DNA from: Bactericera cockerelli
Taxonomy: Eukaryota > Arthropoda > Insecta > Hemiptera > Triozidae
NCBI GenBank assembly: GCA_024516035.1
Contig: CM044959.1
Location: 12,665,902 to 12,729,901, forward strand
DNA: 64,000 nucleotides
Direction of reading: 5' to 3'
Made by a program: the position numbers and the translations under genes
Shown: positions 52,640 to 62,900 of the stretch, one piece after another
Numbering within the stretch: position 1 is the first letter of the stretch
Layout of the letters: each line of letters begins with the position of its first letter
Notes under the pieces: model-generated
What the model was told of the DNA's origin: nothing
The model's database searches: none
What the model saw: the letters and a program-made list of their open reading frames with translations, nothing else

Positions 52640-52795
52640 GAACAAGCATTAGCCACCCTTGATCAAGTTTTGTTTTATAAGTTTTGATCAAGTTTTTTGT
52701 TGTTTTTATTTTTGTTTTCTACCTTGTACCTATTAGTAAATGTATTTATACTTTATTGTAGATAAATCTTGATTGACTTTGTTCAATAAGAAGTT
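52640..52795 (+). mobile_element. family B LINE 3' end, 5'-truncated
   Basis: GCATTAGCCACCCTTGATCA then AAGTTTTGTTTTAT, ending AAATCTTGATTGACTTTGTT. The truncation removes the left half of the hairpin. Confidence 0.65.
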
Positions 52796-52864
52796 CTTTT
52801 ATAGATCTTAAATTACTACAAATATTCTGAATGTTTGGTAAAAATAATAACTGCGCTTGATCCG

Positions 52865-53035
52865 ACTCAGTAGCTTGACCGACCTAAGTAGCTTGATTGA
52901 TAAGGCGACGGACTTGTAACCTGGAGGTCGGTGGTTCAAGTCCCAAGTTCAACAAAGATTTATTAAAGCGAGTTTGAGTAGTTGTGACATCACGAAGTGA
53001 TTAATACAACAAAATATATGATGACTTTTTCCAGA
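52865..53035 (+). mobile_element. SINE S6, full copy
   Basis: AAGTAGCTTGATTGATAAGG, GGTCGGTGGTTCAAGTCCCA, AAAGCGAGTTTGAGTAGTTG. Confidence 0.8.
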
Positions 53036-53378
53036 AATTATCAGAAACATTCTGAATGTAGTTTTACCTAATTAACACGTATGAGACGGGTCCTATTTTC
53101 TATAGTTTGTACGGTGGGACGGCTTCAAATATTAGGGTATGTGTTCCAAATATGACAACAACAACAAAAAAATTGGGACGGGCGAATACAAAAATATATT
53201 AATAATAGCATTATCTGTGCCCACCGGTGCGCACGCCGTCTCATACGTGTTAAAAAAAATAACGGTTATAATATAGTTATAATATAACGGTTATAATAAT
53301 TAATTATAGTTATAATTAAATTAAACTGTTGTAGTTATAGTTAAAAAATAACGGCTATTTTCATTTTATTTTTTTCAG

Positions 53379-53563
53379 AACCCTCAGTGTCGGAAAACGA
53401 CAGTTCAGTGCAGAGCAACAGCGAGCACACCTCCGTGTGGGTGACGGGTAATGGGGGTCGCCATGCGCCTCCTTGTAATCAAGTACATGATCTGGCGCCC
53501 CTGATTATATCGGGACACCCCCAGTCATCCACGCGCGCCATGCCCTTCACTACGGACCTGTAG
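53379..53563 (+). CDS. terminal coding exon of the long-intron membrane protein gene
   Basis: 185 bases after a TTTTATTTTTTTCAG acceptor. It joins the previous exon in phase 1 (G + AA gives Glu). It reads EPSVSENDSSVQSNSEHTSV, WVTGNGGRHAPPCNQVHDLA, PLIISGHPQSSTRAMPFTTD, L and TAG (53561-53563). It is Ser-rich with acidic patches, no transmembrane segment and no recognised domain. With the other three exons, 184 C-terminal residues are visible. The hydrophobic-then-basic order suggests a multi-span membrane protein with a cytoplasmic C-terminus; identity unknown. The 3' UTR follows. Confidence 0.75.
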
Positions 53564-53699
53564 ACAGCCAAGGGCGTTCACCATTCATTAACACTTTGAG
53601 TCCCAGAGCTGGGATAGGCGAGTGAGGACGAGGGACCACAAATTTCAGAACCCAACATTCATACATTGCTCTCAAGGACCACTAGAACCTACTCCTTAT

Positions 53700-53862
53700 G
53701 AGAAACACATAGAGAGTACTCATGTCTTCAAAGTAAAGGAAGGTCGTGAATACCATATAGAGTACTCATGTCTACAGTCAAACTTTGGGTGAGGGTCATA
53801 TATGGTACTCATGTCCTTTGTGAAATGTCAGCTGAGAGTCATATATGGTATTCATGGGCTCA
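53700..53862 (+). repeat. spaced direct repeats in the 3' UTR
   Basis: AGAGTACTCATGTC, AGAGTACTCATGTC, TGGTACTCATGTCC and TGGTATTCATGG recur about every 35-60 bases, each but the first preceded by CATATA. Confidence 0.7.
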
Positions 53863-53959
53863 AAGTGCTAAGCTAGATTGTACGTCGGCCTGGATGTCTA
53901 GGTGAATGGAAGGTCACCGACAAGTGGTCGTTTGTGAGCAGGCCCCCTCATTCCAGAAA

Positions 53960-54072
53960 CTACCCTCACTCTCAAAGTACCGGATCAAAGTGTTATTTAC
54001 CCAAATAACCCAAACAGAGTGCAGGTGAAGAGGAATTTTGGGGATTATGAGAGTAAGAAAGCTTCCTGGATC
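53960..54072 (+). mobile_element. palindromic MITE I, diverged copy
   Basis: AACAGAGTGCAGGTGAAGAG and TTTTGGGGATTATGAGAGTA match the right arm and flank of MITE I. The left arm is eroded. Confidence 0.45.
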
Positions 54073-54073
54073 G

Positions 54074-54175
54074 AGGTTCGCCTTTGTGGCGCCGCTCATT
54101 GTATTGGGACACAACCTGTTTTTTACTCGCGCTATGCCTTTCCATTTCACTACGGACCTGAAGATAATATTGTTT
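54074..54175 (+). pseudogene. degenerate duplicate of the terminal exon
   Basis: GGCGCCGCTCATTGTATTGG and TTTCACTACGGACCTGAAGA resemble the exon sequences GGCGCCCCTGATTATATCGG and TTCACTACGGACCTGTAGAC at 53493-53566, with the same spacing apart from small insertions. The stop codon position reads AAG. Confidence 0.6.
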
Positions 54176-54249
54176 TACTTTTCGATAGTAATTATGTACG
54201 TTGAATCTATAACTATCCGATATCGGAGGTAATCAATCAATCAATGTGT

Positions 54250-54322
54250 TTCTTCGTGTTATTATATCACAATTTTAGTGGGTAGCGCAGCATTATAGGA
54301 ATTTTCCATATGTTTAATATCC
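54250..54322 (-). mobile_element. SINE S3, 3' fragment
   Basis: GTGTTATTATATCACAATTT and AGTGGGTAGCGCAGCATTAT. Confidence 0.7.
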
Positions 54323-55174
54323 CAATAGATACTCTGGTCCAAAGGTTTTGTACTCCACTGTTCTCCTATTATGATGGGACTGAGGGACCTGAGGGTACTT
54401 GGTTTTGATTTAATAAATTGTATGCACGCCGTAGAAGTAAGTGCATATGCAATGTGCAATAAAGTTACCAATAATATTCTTAAAAGGAGCTCTGTAACAC
54501 GGGCTTTGGCTGTATGGAATGGCCTTGCCTACTAATGCCAAAAAAAAAAACACGGGCTTGTGTGAGTGTCTTTGTGTGTTCCTCTTGTTCAATATAAATC
54601 TTCACACTCATACTATGGATTGAGTACTCTTGGGCGGAATTAACAGACGTTTTTCTAATACCTCTGTGGCACTAAGTCACGGATTGCGTATTGTGTAAGA
54701 TAGGAAAAACCGACGCTTAGCAATGACTTGTGATTTAGAATTTGTCTATTAATTTCGCCCTAACAGACTGAGTAATTAGTGAAAATAATGGCCAACTAGT
54801 CAATTGATTGTGAATAAAAATATCTGTCAAGTCCATGATGTAATCTGTCCAGTAGCAACTATACAATTTGGAACTTAGTTTTCTTTTACAATAATAAAAA
54901 AAATTGTAAATATTTAAATACGACAAAAATTAAGGTACCGACCACATGGAAATACATGGACTTCTGTGGAAAAAGCAAAGGAAAAACGCCAGCTTGAGTG
55001 AATTATTGAACAATTGGGATTCGTTTTCAAGTGTTATATTGGACCCTGTAAATAACTATTTGTTTATTCTGTAAATAATTATATTCTCCTCCTTAAGGTG
55101 CTTTTATCAATTACTTTAAAACAGGAAGATAAATCTCTGAATAGCACAAATCAACTGATTATTGAGGTTGGTAG
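54323..55174. other. gene-free interval
   Basis: A segment of about 100 bases with GTAAGTGCATATGCAATGTGC ... AGGAGCTCTGTAACACGG (54435-54600) recurs at 58165-58315, so it is an unclassified dispersed repeat. Confidence 0.5.
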
Positions 55175-55386
55175 GTATAAAACTGTGTGGCCACAACGAA
55201 GGCCTCTGCTCTGTACCCTGGACCCTGGGGTAGAGCTAGAGCCAGTACCTCGTAATATAATCTAACCATGCTATTGAATGTAAGCGGCCACAACGGAGTG
55301 CCGAAAATTGTCTACATCAAGCTGTAGGTACCAGGGTCTGGGGTCTAGGGTATAGGCCAGGGTCCTCGTTGTGGCCGCCTACTAAA
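55175..55386 (+). mobile_element. foldback element with GGCCACAACGA ends
   Basis: TGTGGCCACAACGAAGGCC / TGTACCCTGGACCCTGGGGT at the left face ACCAGGGTCTGGGGTCTAGG / GGTCCTCGTTGTGGCCGCC at the right. Confidence 0.65.
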
Positions 55387-55454
55387 ACGATTATGTTAAT
55401 ACAGCATTTATCAAAAGAACATTGATCGTTTAGGAAGGCCTTAACTATTTGTTT

Positions 55455-55672
55455 TTTTGTTTCAACGTCGCTTTCAACTGCATGGTCATATCAAGACGGG
55501 GTGTTGCCCTCCACTCCAAGAAAACACACAAACCTACTACCCACATTAACATCACCCAGCTTGGGGAATGCCAGCATCACGAAGTCTTCACCTCACTGGA
55601 CTTTGCTTAACTTCATTGATCCTACGAGAACCGGTGCATTTAACGCATTCGACGTTGGCTATTTAGAACTTA
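55455..55672 (-). mobile_element. SINE S5, near-full copy
   Basis: TTTCAACGTCGCTTTCAACT to GAACCGGTGCATTTAACGCA and TTCGACGTTGGC. It adjoins a phrase also present at 30285 (AGAACTTATACTTGCTGATG). Confidence 0.85.
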
Positions 55673-56284
55673 TACTTGCTGATGAGAGAAAATAAGCTCA
55701 AAATATCAGCTATCCTGGTGCGTTCTGATACTCATTTGAAATTATTATTGATGTACTGTACATCTACTAAAACTTCTCACTTAGCCTGAATAGGCAGGGA
55801 ATAGCCAGCATCATGATACGATCTTCAATTGATCAATACAAAATGTATTTAATATGTTGATAGTCTAGGGACTTAAATCATTGGAAATTAACCATTAACT
55901 AAGCGTTGATTAAATAGTGTGATCGTTGATAAACGCACTCTTCAACTTTTTAGCTGGGTTGATTTGATCATGAACACTGCTGCTGATTTTAAATATACTT
56001 TGTAAATGTATTCGACATTTTCTTACATTTAATGATTAGCTAATGAAAACTAAATTTTCATGCATTTAATCGATTCTAGTTTGATACCATTTGAACAAAC
56101 CGTCAGTTTACCGTTTAACTAAATTTTGTGATATTTTTCAAATATATTTATAAATTATTCACAATTAATATTCTTTGTTAATTATTTCTTAGTTAAGGTT
56201 CACTATTCTATACTGTTTGTATAATGTAGCCAGATGGTTTTTTATTTATTTATGGAATTTATATATTAGGATGTATATTAGGAT

Positions 56285-56475
56285 GCCGCCTATTATTATT
56301 ATTAAACTCTTTATTAGAAGAATATAACATATACAAAAAATAATGGTAAGAATTAAAATACAAAACTGACAATATTAATATAAACAGGAAAAAAATGTAC
56401 AAAATATATACATAAATGTCCTAACTAAAGGGCGGGGTTATTGCCTATGGCAATCTGTTCCACCCAACCCAAGCC
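56285..56475 (-). mobile_element. family A LINE 3' end, full reversed copy
   Basis: (ATT)n tail, AAACTCTTTATTAGAAGAAT, GTCCTAACTAAAGGGCGGGG, hairpin TTGCCTATGGCAA, CTGTTCCACCCAACCC. Confidence 0.85.
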
Positions 56476-56699
56476 TACTGACTTTGCTACGCCCTCAGAG
56501 TGTTATAGACCTCTATTTGAATACTTTCAGGGAAAAAAAACACTATTCCTCACTCACATTAGCTGCAGGATGAAGTCACCCATCAAAGTTTACGCCGCGT
56601 TAGGGGAATAATAAATTATTATGTCTTTCTGTGGACGTGAGGAAAGTCGCTCCCTATAGGGACGCAGACAAGAGACAAGTAATTATTGTTGTTGTTAAA

Positions 56700-57015
56700 G
56701 AAGAGCGTCAAGGGAGCAAGAGAGAGATGTAGAGAAATGAGAAGGGAACATTAATTTGACATGAGAAAGAGAAAGAGAGAGAGATGGGGGGTTTGGAAAG
56801 AAAAGAGAGAGAGAGATAGAGTTGAAAGAGAGAGAGAGAGAGGGAAAAAGAGAGAGATGGGGGGGTTGGAGAGAAAAGAGAGATAGAGGGGGAGAGATAG
56901 AGATAGAGTAGAGAGAGAGAGATAAAGAGGGGAGGGGGGTTGGAGAGAAAGAGAGAGAGAGAGAGGGGGGGGGGTTGGAGAGAAGAGAGAGAAATGAGGG
57001 GAGAAGTGAAAATGA
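56700..57015 (+). repeat. GA tract with GGGGGGTTGGAGAGAAA units
   Basis: Purine-rich units of about 60-70 bases with a G run repeat four or five times (56786, 56860, 56930, 56965). Confidence 0.85.
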
Positions 57016-57034
57016 AGGAGAAGTGTAAATAAAT

Positions 57035-57512
57035 GTGTTTCTTTCTGTTATCATTATTATATTATGATTTTTAGCGCAGAATTATAGGACTTTTTAATGT
57101 CTTCTTAACATCGGTTTCAAATGCATAGTCACTACGGGTGTGTTACCCTCCATTCGCAGGAAACTCACAAATCTACTACCCACATTATCCTCGCACAGCC
57201 TGGGTTGGGCCGGAATGGCAGTATCACGAAGTCTTCCCCTCGTTGGACGTTGTTCGGCGATCCTACGAGAACCGGTGCATTCAACGCGTCATCGACGCTG
57301 GCTCATGTCTTTTAATATCCCAATATCTTATTTTCGTCTACAACTTCGCCAGAGGTCACTGCTCACATCAAATCTTCTACTCATTTTTCCTCACGAGGTA
57401 TGAGTGGACTCTGAACATCCAAGGAGTAGAAAATCTTGCCCCGCCGCGGCTCGAACCCAGGTCACCTTGCGTGCAATGCCTAGTTCAATGGGTCACGGTC
57501 ACTACTTGAAAA
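57035..57512 (-). mobile_element. SINE S3 interrupted by SINE S5
   Basis: ATTATATTATGATTTTTAGC on one side. CCTCACGAGGTATGAGTGGA, GGCTCGAACCCAGGTCACC and the A-box side up to GGTCACGGTCACTAC on the other. Confidence 0.85.
57104..57304 (-). mobile_element. SINE S5 nested in S3, 7-bp TSD
   Basis: ATGTCTT is duplicated at 57097-57103 and 57305-57311. S5 spans from TCGGTTTCAAATGCATAGTC to GCGTCATCGACGCTGGCT. Confidence 0.9.
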
Positions 57513-57514
57513 GA

Positions 57515-57660
57515 AAGGAAAAGAGCGAAATAAATAGAGACAGGGAGGAGCGGTGGAGAGAAAGGGAGACGCAGAAATGTGAGAATGTCAAAAAAGAGAG
57601 AGACTGAGGAAGGAAAAAGAAGTGAAAAAAAAAAGAAAGGAAAAAAGAAAAACCAGGAAA
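57515..57660 (+). repeat. GA/A-rich purine tract
   Basis: Imperfect GAAAGAGAAA sequence. A second short tract is at 57815-57885. Confidence 0.75.
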
Positions 57661-57891
57661 AATAGATACCTATATGTGAGAACGGGGTGGAAGAATTGAA
57701 TTGAATTGAAAATGTGGAAAATTTATTTACGTCAAGAAAAATATATACATTTTGGATTACCTCCATAACTTAACTTTTTGGAAGAGAGATCGAAGGAGCA
57801 AGAACAGTAAATCGTGAGAGAAAGAGAGAAAAAAAAACAAATAGATATTGAAAAAAAGTAAAGAAAAAGAGAGAGAGAAACAGTGGAAGAC

Positions 57892-58120
57892 AGCTTCCGT
57901 GGTGTGACGGTTGAGACTACTCCGTAGTTCAGAGATCCCGAGTTCAATCCCCGGTTGGAGCGAAAAAATTCTATTTACTCCGAACAAGTGAGGCTGGCAT
58001 TTCCGACACTACCCAGGCGGCTGGGTGATGTTAATGTGGTAGCTGGTTCGATGCGAATGGAGGGAAAAACACCCGTCCGAATTATCTATCTGAAAGCAGG
58101 ACGTTAAAACCTAATAGAAT
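57892..58120 (+). mobile_element. SINE S4, full copy
   Basis: GCTTCCGTGGTGTGACGG, GAGTTCAATCCCCGGTTGGA, CTGGGTGATGTTAATGTGG and GCAGGACGTTAAAACC. Confidence 0.8.
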
Positions 58121-58164
58121 TAACTGGTGGGAATAGATATAATTAGGTCGTAGTGTTGTAGGGG

Positions 58165-58320
58165 TTAAATTGTATGCGCGCCTTAAAAGTAAGTACATAT
58201 GCAATGTGGAATAAAGTTACCAATAGTATTCTTATTAGGAGCTCTGTATTACGGACTTGTGTGAGTGTTTTTTGTGTGTTCCTCCTATTCAATATGAATC
58301 TTCACATTCTTCAAGCAGGT
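58165..58320 (+). repeat. unclassified dispersed repeat
   Basis: AAGTACATATGCAATGTGGA, CCAATAGTATTCTTATTAGG and GTGTGAGTGTTTTTTGTGTG match 54435-54600. Confidence 0.6.
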
Positions 58321-58654
58321 CATATAATAATAATAATAACAGTGGAAAACAAACAAGACGGGGGAGAGACAACTGTGAAGACATAAAAAAAAGGGGAAAA
58401 AGGAAAGAGAGAAAGACAGAAAGCGATGTTAAAAAGGTATAAGAAACCAGGACGGGGGAAAAAAAGAACACTGTCTTATGTAGGTACTAGATCTATGTAT
58501 GCATGTAATGTATGTAATACCCTGAGGATGAAGCCCTGAACTTTAAAACCATAATAATATGTAAATGTTAATAGGCGTTTCCGTACCATAATCCCCAATT
58601 GCTCTCCTCTTCCCTCTTTCTCCACCAATTTCCCTCTCTATCCCCTCTAAGTAT

Positions 58655-58846
58655 GTGCCGGTAGCTCAGTGGTAAAGGCGGCACTCTGTGAACCCAAAGA
58701 TTCCAGAGTTCGTGGGTTCGAAACCCAGCCGGGGCAAGACAAGTTATCCTCCCATTTGGGATATTAATATGTCTTAGCTTACTGCTAGAATAATGGGACT
58801 CATTTGTCCTAATTGGGCACTATAAATAAAACGATATTATTATTTT
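58655..58846 (+). mobile_element. SINE S1, full copy
   Basis: GCCGGTAGCTCAGTGGTAAA, GTGGGTTCGAAACCCAGCCG and a shortened body, ending ATTATTATT. Confidence 0.85.
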
Positions 58847-58879
58847 TAATAGTTCACTCGCACCTTTCATTTGACTTTC

Positions 58880-59345
58880 TACTACCTATTAGGCATGGCT
58901 TTTTCTGGTATAATTTCTATAGAATTCGTACTAGCGGTTCTGGGTGAAAGAGACCATGCGTCTGACCACTAACTTTTTACTTAAACGCTTATATCTCGTG
59001 AACGGTACACCCGATTTTGATGAAATTTTGTATGTATATGCATATTATTGTTTTACAAATGCTATTTATGTTAATTTGTTAATTAATTATAATTTAACTC
59101 TGATATTTAAGAAAATCCGAAATTTTGGACAAAAAAGTCAAAAAATAAGGACCACGACTTGCCGATACAGAATTTTTTGTAGAATTTAGAATGTAGAAAA
59201 AAGGGTATTCTACCTTATAAAACAAATTTGAAGAAATTGGTTCAGTCGGAGATACAAGTAATTTGGTATAAAATCTCAAAATTGGCATGTGTATACAATG
59301 TGAAACAATCCCGAGAAAGTATTGTGTCCATAATTGGCAGTGTTT
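58880..59345 (-). mobile_element. family E element, larger copy
   Basis: TTCTGGGTGAAAGAGACCAT, ACTTGCCGATACAGAATTTT, GGTATAAAATCTCAAAATTG and the terminus AGTATTGTGTCCATAATTGG. Confidence 0.65.
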
Positions 59346-59439
59346 TGTTTTCCATGCAAGTGGTCCCCGCCAATGTTTCTCCTCTCTTTGTCCCCTCGCC
59401 TCTTCCCTGGATTGGTCTCTCGTCGCACTTCTCTCTCCC

Positions 59440-60545
59440 TCTTTCTTTCTAAATTCCTCTCCCTTTTCCGACTGGCTCTCCTCCAAATGTCCTCCCCTTA
59501 ACTCTCTATCCTCCCAATTTCCTCTCCTCTCCCCCTCTTTCTTTCTAAATTCCTCTCCCCTTTTCCGACTGGCTCTCCTCCAAATGTCCTCCCCTTAACT
59601 CTCTATCCTCCCAATTTCCTCTCCTCTCCCCCTCTTTCTTTCTAAATTCCTCTCCCCTTTTCCAACTGGTTCTCCCCCAAATGTCCTCCCCTCCACTCTT
59701 TATCCTCCCTCCTTCCCCTCCTCTCCCCCTCTTTCTTTCTAAATTCCTCTCCCCTTTTCCGACTGGTTCTCCTCCACTCTTTATCCTCCCTCTTTCCCCT
59801 CCTCTCCCCCTCTTTCTTTCTAAATTTCTCTCCCCTTTTCCGACTGGTTCTCCTCCAAATGTCCTCCCCTCCACTCTTTATCCTCCCTCCTTCCCCTCCT
59901 CTCCCCCTCGTTCTTTCTAAATTCCTCTCCCCTTTTCCGACTAGTTCTCCTCCAAATGTCCTCCCCTTTACTCTTTATCCTCCCACTTTCCTCTCCTCTC
60001 CCCCTCGTTCTTTCTAAATTCCTCTCCCCTTTTCCGACTAGTTCTCCTCCAAATGTCCTCCCCTTTACTCTTTATCCTCCCACTTTCCTCTCCTCTCCCC
60101 CTCGTTCTTTCTAAATTCCTCTCCCCTTTTCCGACTAGTTCTCCTCCAAATGTCCTCCCCTTTACTCTTTATCCTCCCACTTTCCTCTCCTCTCCCCCTC
60201 GTTCTTTCTAAATTCCTCTCCCCTTTTCCGACTAGTTCTCCTCCAAATGTCCTCCCCTTTACTCTTTATCCTCCCACTTTCCTCTCCTCTCCCCCTCGTT
60301 CTTTCTAAATTCCTCTCCCCTTTTCCGACTAGTTCTCCTCCAAATGTCCTCCCCTCCACTCTTTATCACCCGTCTTACCCCTCCTCTCCCCACTCTTTAT
60401 CTTCCCTCTTTCTTTCTAAATTCCTCTCCTCTTTTAATTCTCTCCCTTCCACTTTTTCCCTTCGTTCTCCCCTTTTCCTCTTTCAAATGACCTCCCTTCT
60501 ACTCTTTATCCTCCCTCCTTCCCCTCATCTCCCTCTTTCCCCTCC
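59440..60545 (+). repeat. 98-bp C/T-rich minisatellite, ~11 units
   Basis: Each unit contains TTTCTAAATTCCTCTCCCCT, TCCGACTGGTTCTCCTCCAA and ATGTCCTCCCCT..ACTCT. Unit starts fall near 59440, 59537, 59635, 59730, 59815, 59910, 60008, 60106, 60204 and 60300. Five middle units are almost identical, which suggests recent homogenisation. The open frames in both directions are by-products of the composition. Confidence 0.92.
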
Positions 60546-60639
60546 CCCCCCCCCCTTTTTTTTTCAAGGACGTGGAATAATGTGTTTCGAGATACGCATT
60601 GTTCCCTGGGTACCTAGTTGGCATTATATCGTTATCCTA

Positions 60640-61080
60640 ATGTAGAGCATAAAGTATCGAGGTTATTAGCGGTACCTAACAAGGTACAACATGTTGTTAT
60701 CTAAAGTAGGTATTTATGTAATATTGTCGCTATCTTAGGTAAACAGAAAACATTGATGGTACTTTACGTAGATCTAGTGAATATTAGCGGTACCCAAGCA
60801 GAAATTTGGTGAATATTAGCGGTACCCAAACATAGATCAAGTGATAAATTAGAGACAACACTCACATCTTTACAAAAAAATCTTTACAATGTTTGTTTTT
60901 GCACATAAACTTTAATATAATGTGTAATTGTGTAGGTTTGTACAAACACCGTGAAAATTGTAGACGAAAAAAAAAAAAAACAAAACAAAAAAATTAAAAA
61001 TTAGACTATTTTTTATCAGCCACCACGTTTATTTCTCTATCTTTCTATAACGTGTCTTTCAACATTAAGATATTGTTCTT
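60640..61080. other. gene-free interval
   Basis: Contains direct repeats GTGAATATTAGCGGTACCCA (60777 and 60811) and no coding signal. Confidence 0.5.
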
Positions 61081-61087
61081 TTTTTAA

Positions 61088-61334
61088 GTTTAACGTCACT
61101 TTCAACTACATGGTCTTATCAAGACGGGGGATTTACCTCCCATTAACTGGAAACTCACAAACAAGCTACTCAAATTAACCTAACCCAGCCTAAGTGGGCC
61201 CGGGAACAGCCAGAATTACAAGGCTTCGAATAAGAACGGTCACCCATAGAAGTCTTAGACTAGCCAGACGTTGCTTAACTTCAGTGACTGAATGAGAACT
61301 GTTGTATTCAACGTTCCATTGACGCATACAGGTG
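61088..61334 (-). mobile_element. SINE S5, full copy bordering the minisatellite
   Basis: TTTAACGTCACTTTCAACTA, GAACGGTCACCCATAGAAGT (5S GGATGGGTGACC region), GACGTTGCTTAACTTCAGTG and CCATTGACGC. Confidence 0.85.
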
Positions 61335-62900
61335 CTCTTTACTTCACAGAGTAGACATAGTGTCCTCTCTACTTCACAGAGCATATACATATAGTGTCCT
61401 CTCTATTTCACAGAGCATACACAGTGTTCTCTCTACTTCACAGAGCATACACTTTGTTCTCTCTACTTCACAGAGCATACACTTTGTCCTCTCTACTTCA
61501 CAGATCATACACAGTGTTCTCTCTACTTCACAGAGCATACACATTGTTCTCTCTACTTCACAGATCATACCAGTGTTCTCTCTACTTCACAGAGCATACA
61601 CAGTGTACTCTCTACTTCACAGATCATACACAGTGTTCTCTCTACTTCACAGAGCATACACTTTGTTCTCTCTACTTCACAGAGCATACACTTTGTCCTC
61701 TCTACTTCACATATCATACACAGTGTTCTCTCTACTTCACAGAGCATACACATTGTTCTCTCTACTTCACAGAGCATACCAGTGTCCTCTCTACTTCACA
61801 GAGCATACACTTTGTCCTCTCTACTTCACAGATCATACACAGTGTTCTCTCTACTTCACAGAGCATACACATTGTTCTCTCTACTTCACAGATCATACAC
61901 AGTGTTTTCTCTACTTCACAGAGCATACACATTGTTCCTTCTACTTCACAGAGCATACCAGTGTCCTCTCTACTTCACAGAGCATACACTTTGTTCTCTC
62001 TATTTCACAGATCATACACAGTGTACTCTCTACTTCACAGAGCATACACATTGTTCTCTCTACTTCACAGATCATACCAGTGTTCTCTCTACTTCACAGA
62101 GCATACACAGTGTACTCTCTACTTCACAGATCATACACAGTGTTCTCTCTACTTCACAGAGCATACACTTTGTTCTCTCTACTTCACAGAGCATACACTT
62201 TGTCCTCTCTACTTCACATATCATACACAGTGTTCTCTCTACTTCACAGAGCATACACATTGTTCTCTCTACTTCACAGAGCATACCAGTGTCCTCTCTA
62301 CTTCACAGAGCATACACTTTGTCCTCTCTACTTCACAGATCATACACAGTGTTCTCTCTACTTCACAGAGCATACACATTGTTCTCTCTACTTCACAGAT
62401 CATACACAGTGTTCTCTCTACTTCACAGAGCATACACATTGTTCTCTCTACTTCACAGAGCATACCAGTGTCCTCTCTACTTCACAGAGCATACACTTTG
62501 TTCTCTCTACTTCACAGATCATACACAGTGTACTCTCTACTTCACAGATCATACACAGTGTTCTCTCTACTTCACAGAGCATATACATTGTTCCCTCTAC
62601 TTCACAGAGCATACCAGTGTTCTCTCTACTTCACAGAGCATACACAGTGTTCTCTCTACTTCACAGAGCACACAGAGTGTACTCTCTACTTCACAGAGCA
62701 TACACCCCAGTGTTGGAGGTGAGAGCATCGTAGAGACAATAGTTAAGCAGGGGCGTGCTCTCTCTACTTCACAGAGCATACACAGTGTACTCTCTACTTC
62801 ACAGAGCATACACAGTGTACTCTCTACTTCACAGAGCATACACATTGTTCTCTCTACTTCACAGAGCATACGCAGTATTTTATCTACTTCACAGAGCATA
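61335..62900 (-). repeat. 30-bp minisatellite derived from the NAE1 stop-codon region
   Basis: About 52 units of 30 (sometimes 29) bases. On the minus strand each reads GTATGCTCTGTGAAGTAGAG then AGAACACT or a variant. GTGTATGCTCTGTGA is exactly the end of the NAE1 reading frame with its stop codon. A copy of about 55 bases of upstream exon sequence is embedded at 62704-62757. A higher-order period of 507 bases (17 units) is visible: 61564 onward repeats at 62071. Confidence 0.95.
62704..62757 (-). pseudogene. duplicated NAE1 exon tail inside the minisatellite
   Basis: CACCCCAGTGTTGGAGGTGA and CATCGTAGAGACAATAGTTA repeat the exon sequence at 62901-62955 at a distance of 197 bases. One change (TTGTGCAG to TTAAGCAG on the plus strand) puts TTAA in the minus-strand copy, creating a stop codon. 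Confidence 0.9.

Noticed and set aside
54019..54232. Small hydrophobic protein around the exon duplicate
   Set aside because: The frame has no splice or start support and coincides with the degenerate exon copy. It is kept as a pseudogene fragment instead.
59440..60645. Proline/serine-rich protein (LSKFLSPFPTGSPP...) or its complement
   Set aside because: It follows the 98-bp C/T minisatellite and has no independent coding evidence.
61335..62900. CRISPR-like array of 30-bp repeats
   Set aside because: There are no unique spacers; units are contiguous. The genome is eukaryotic and the unit derives from the neighbouring exon.
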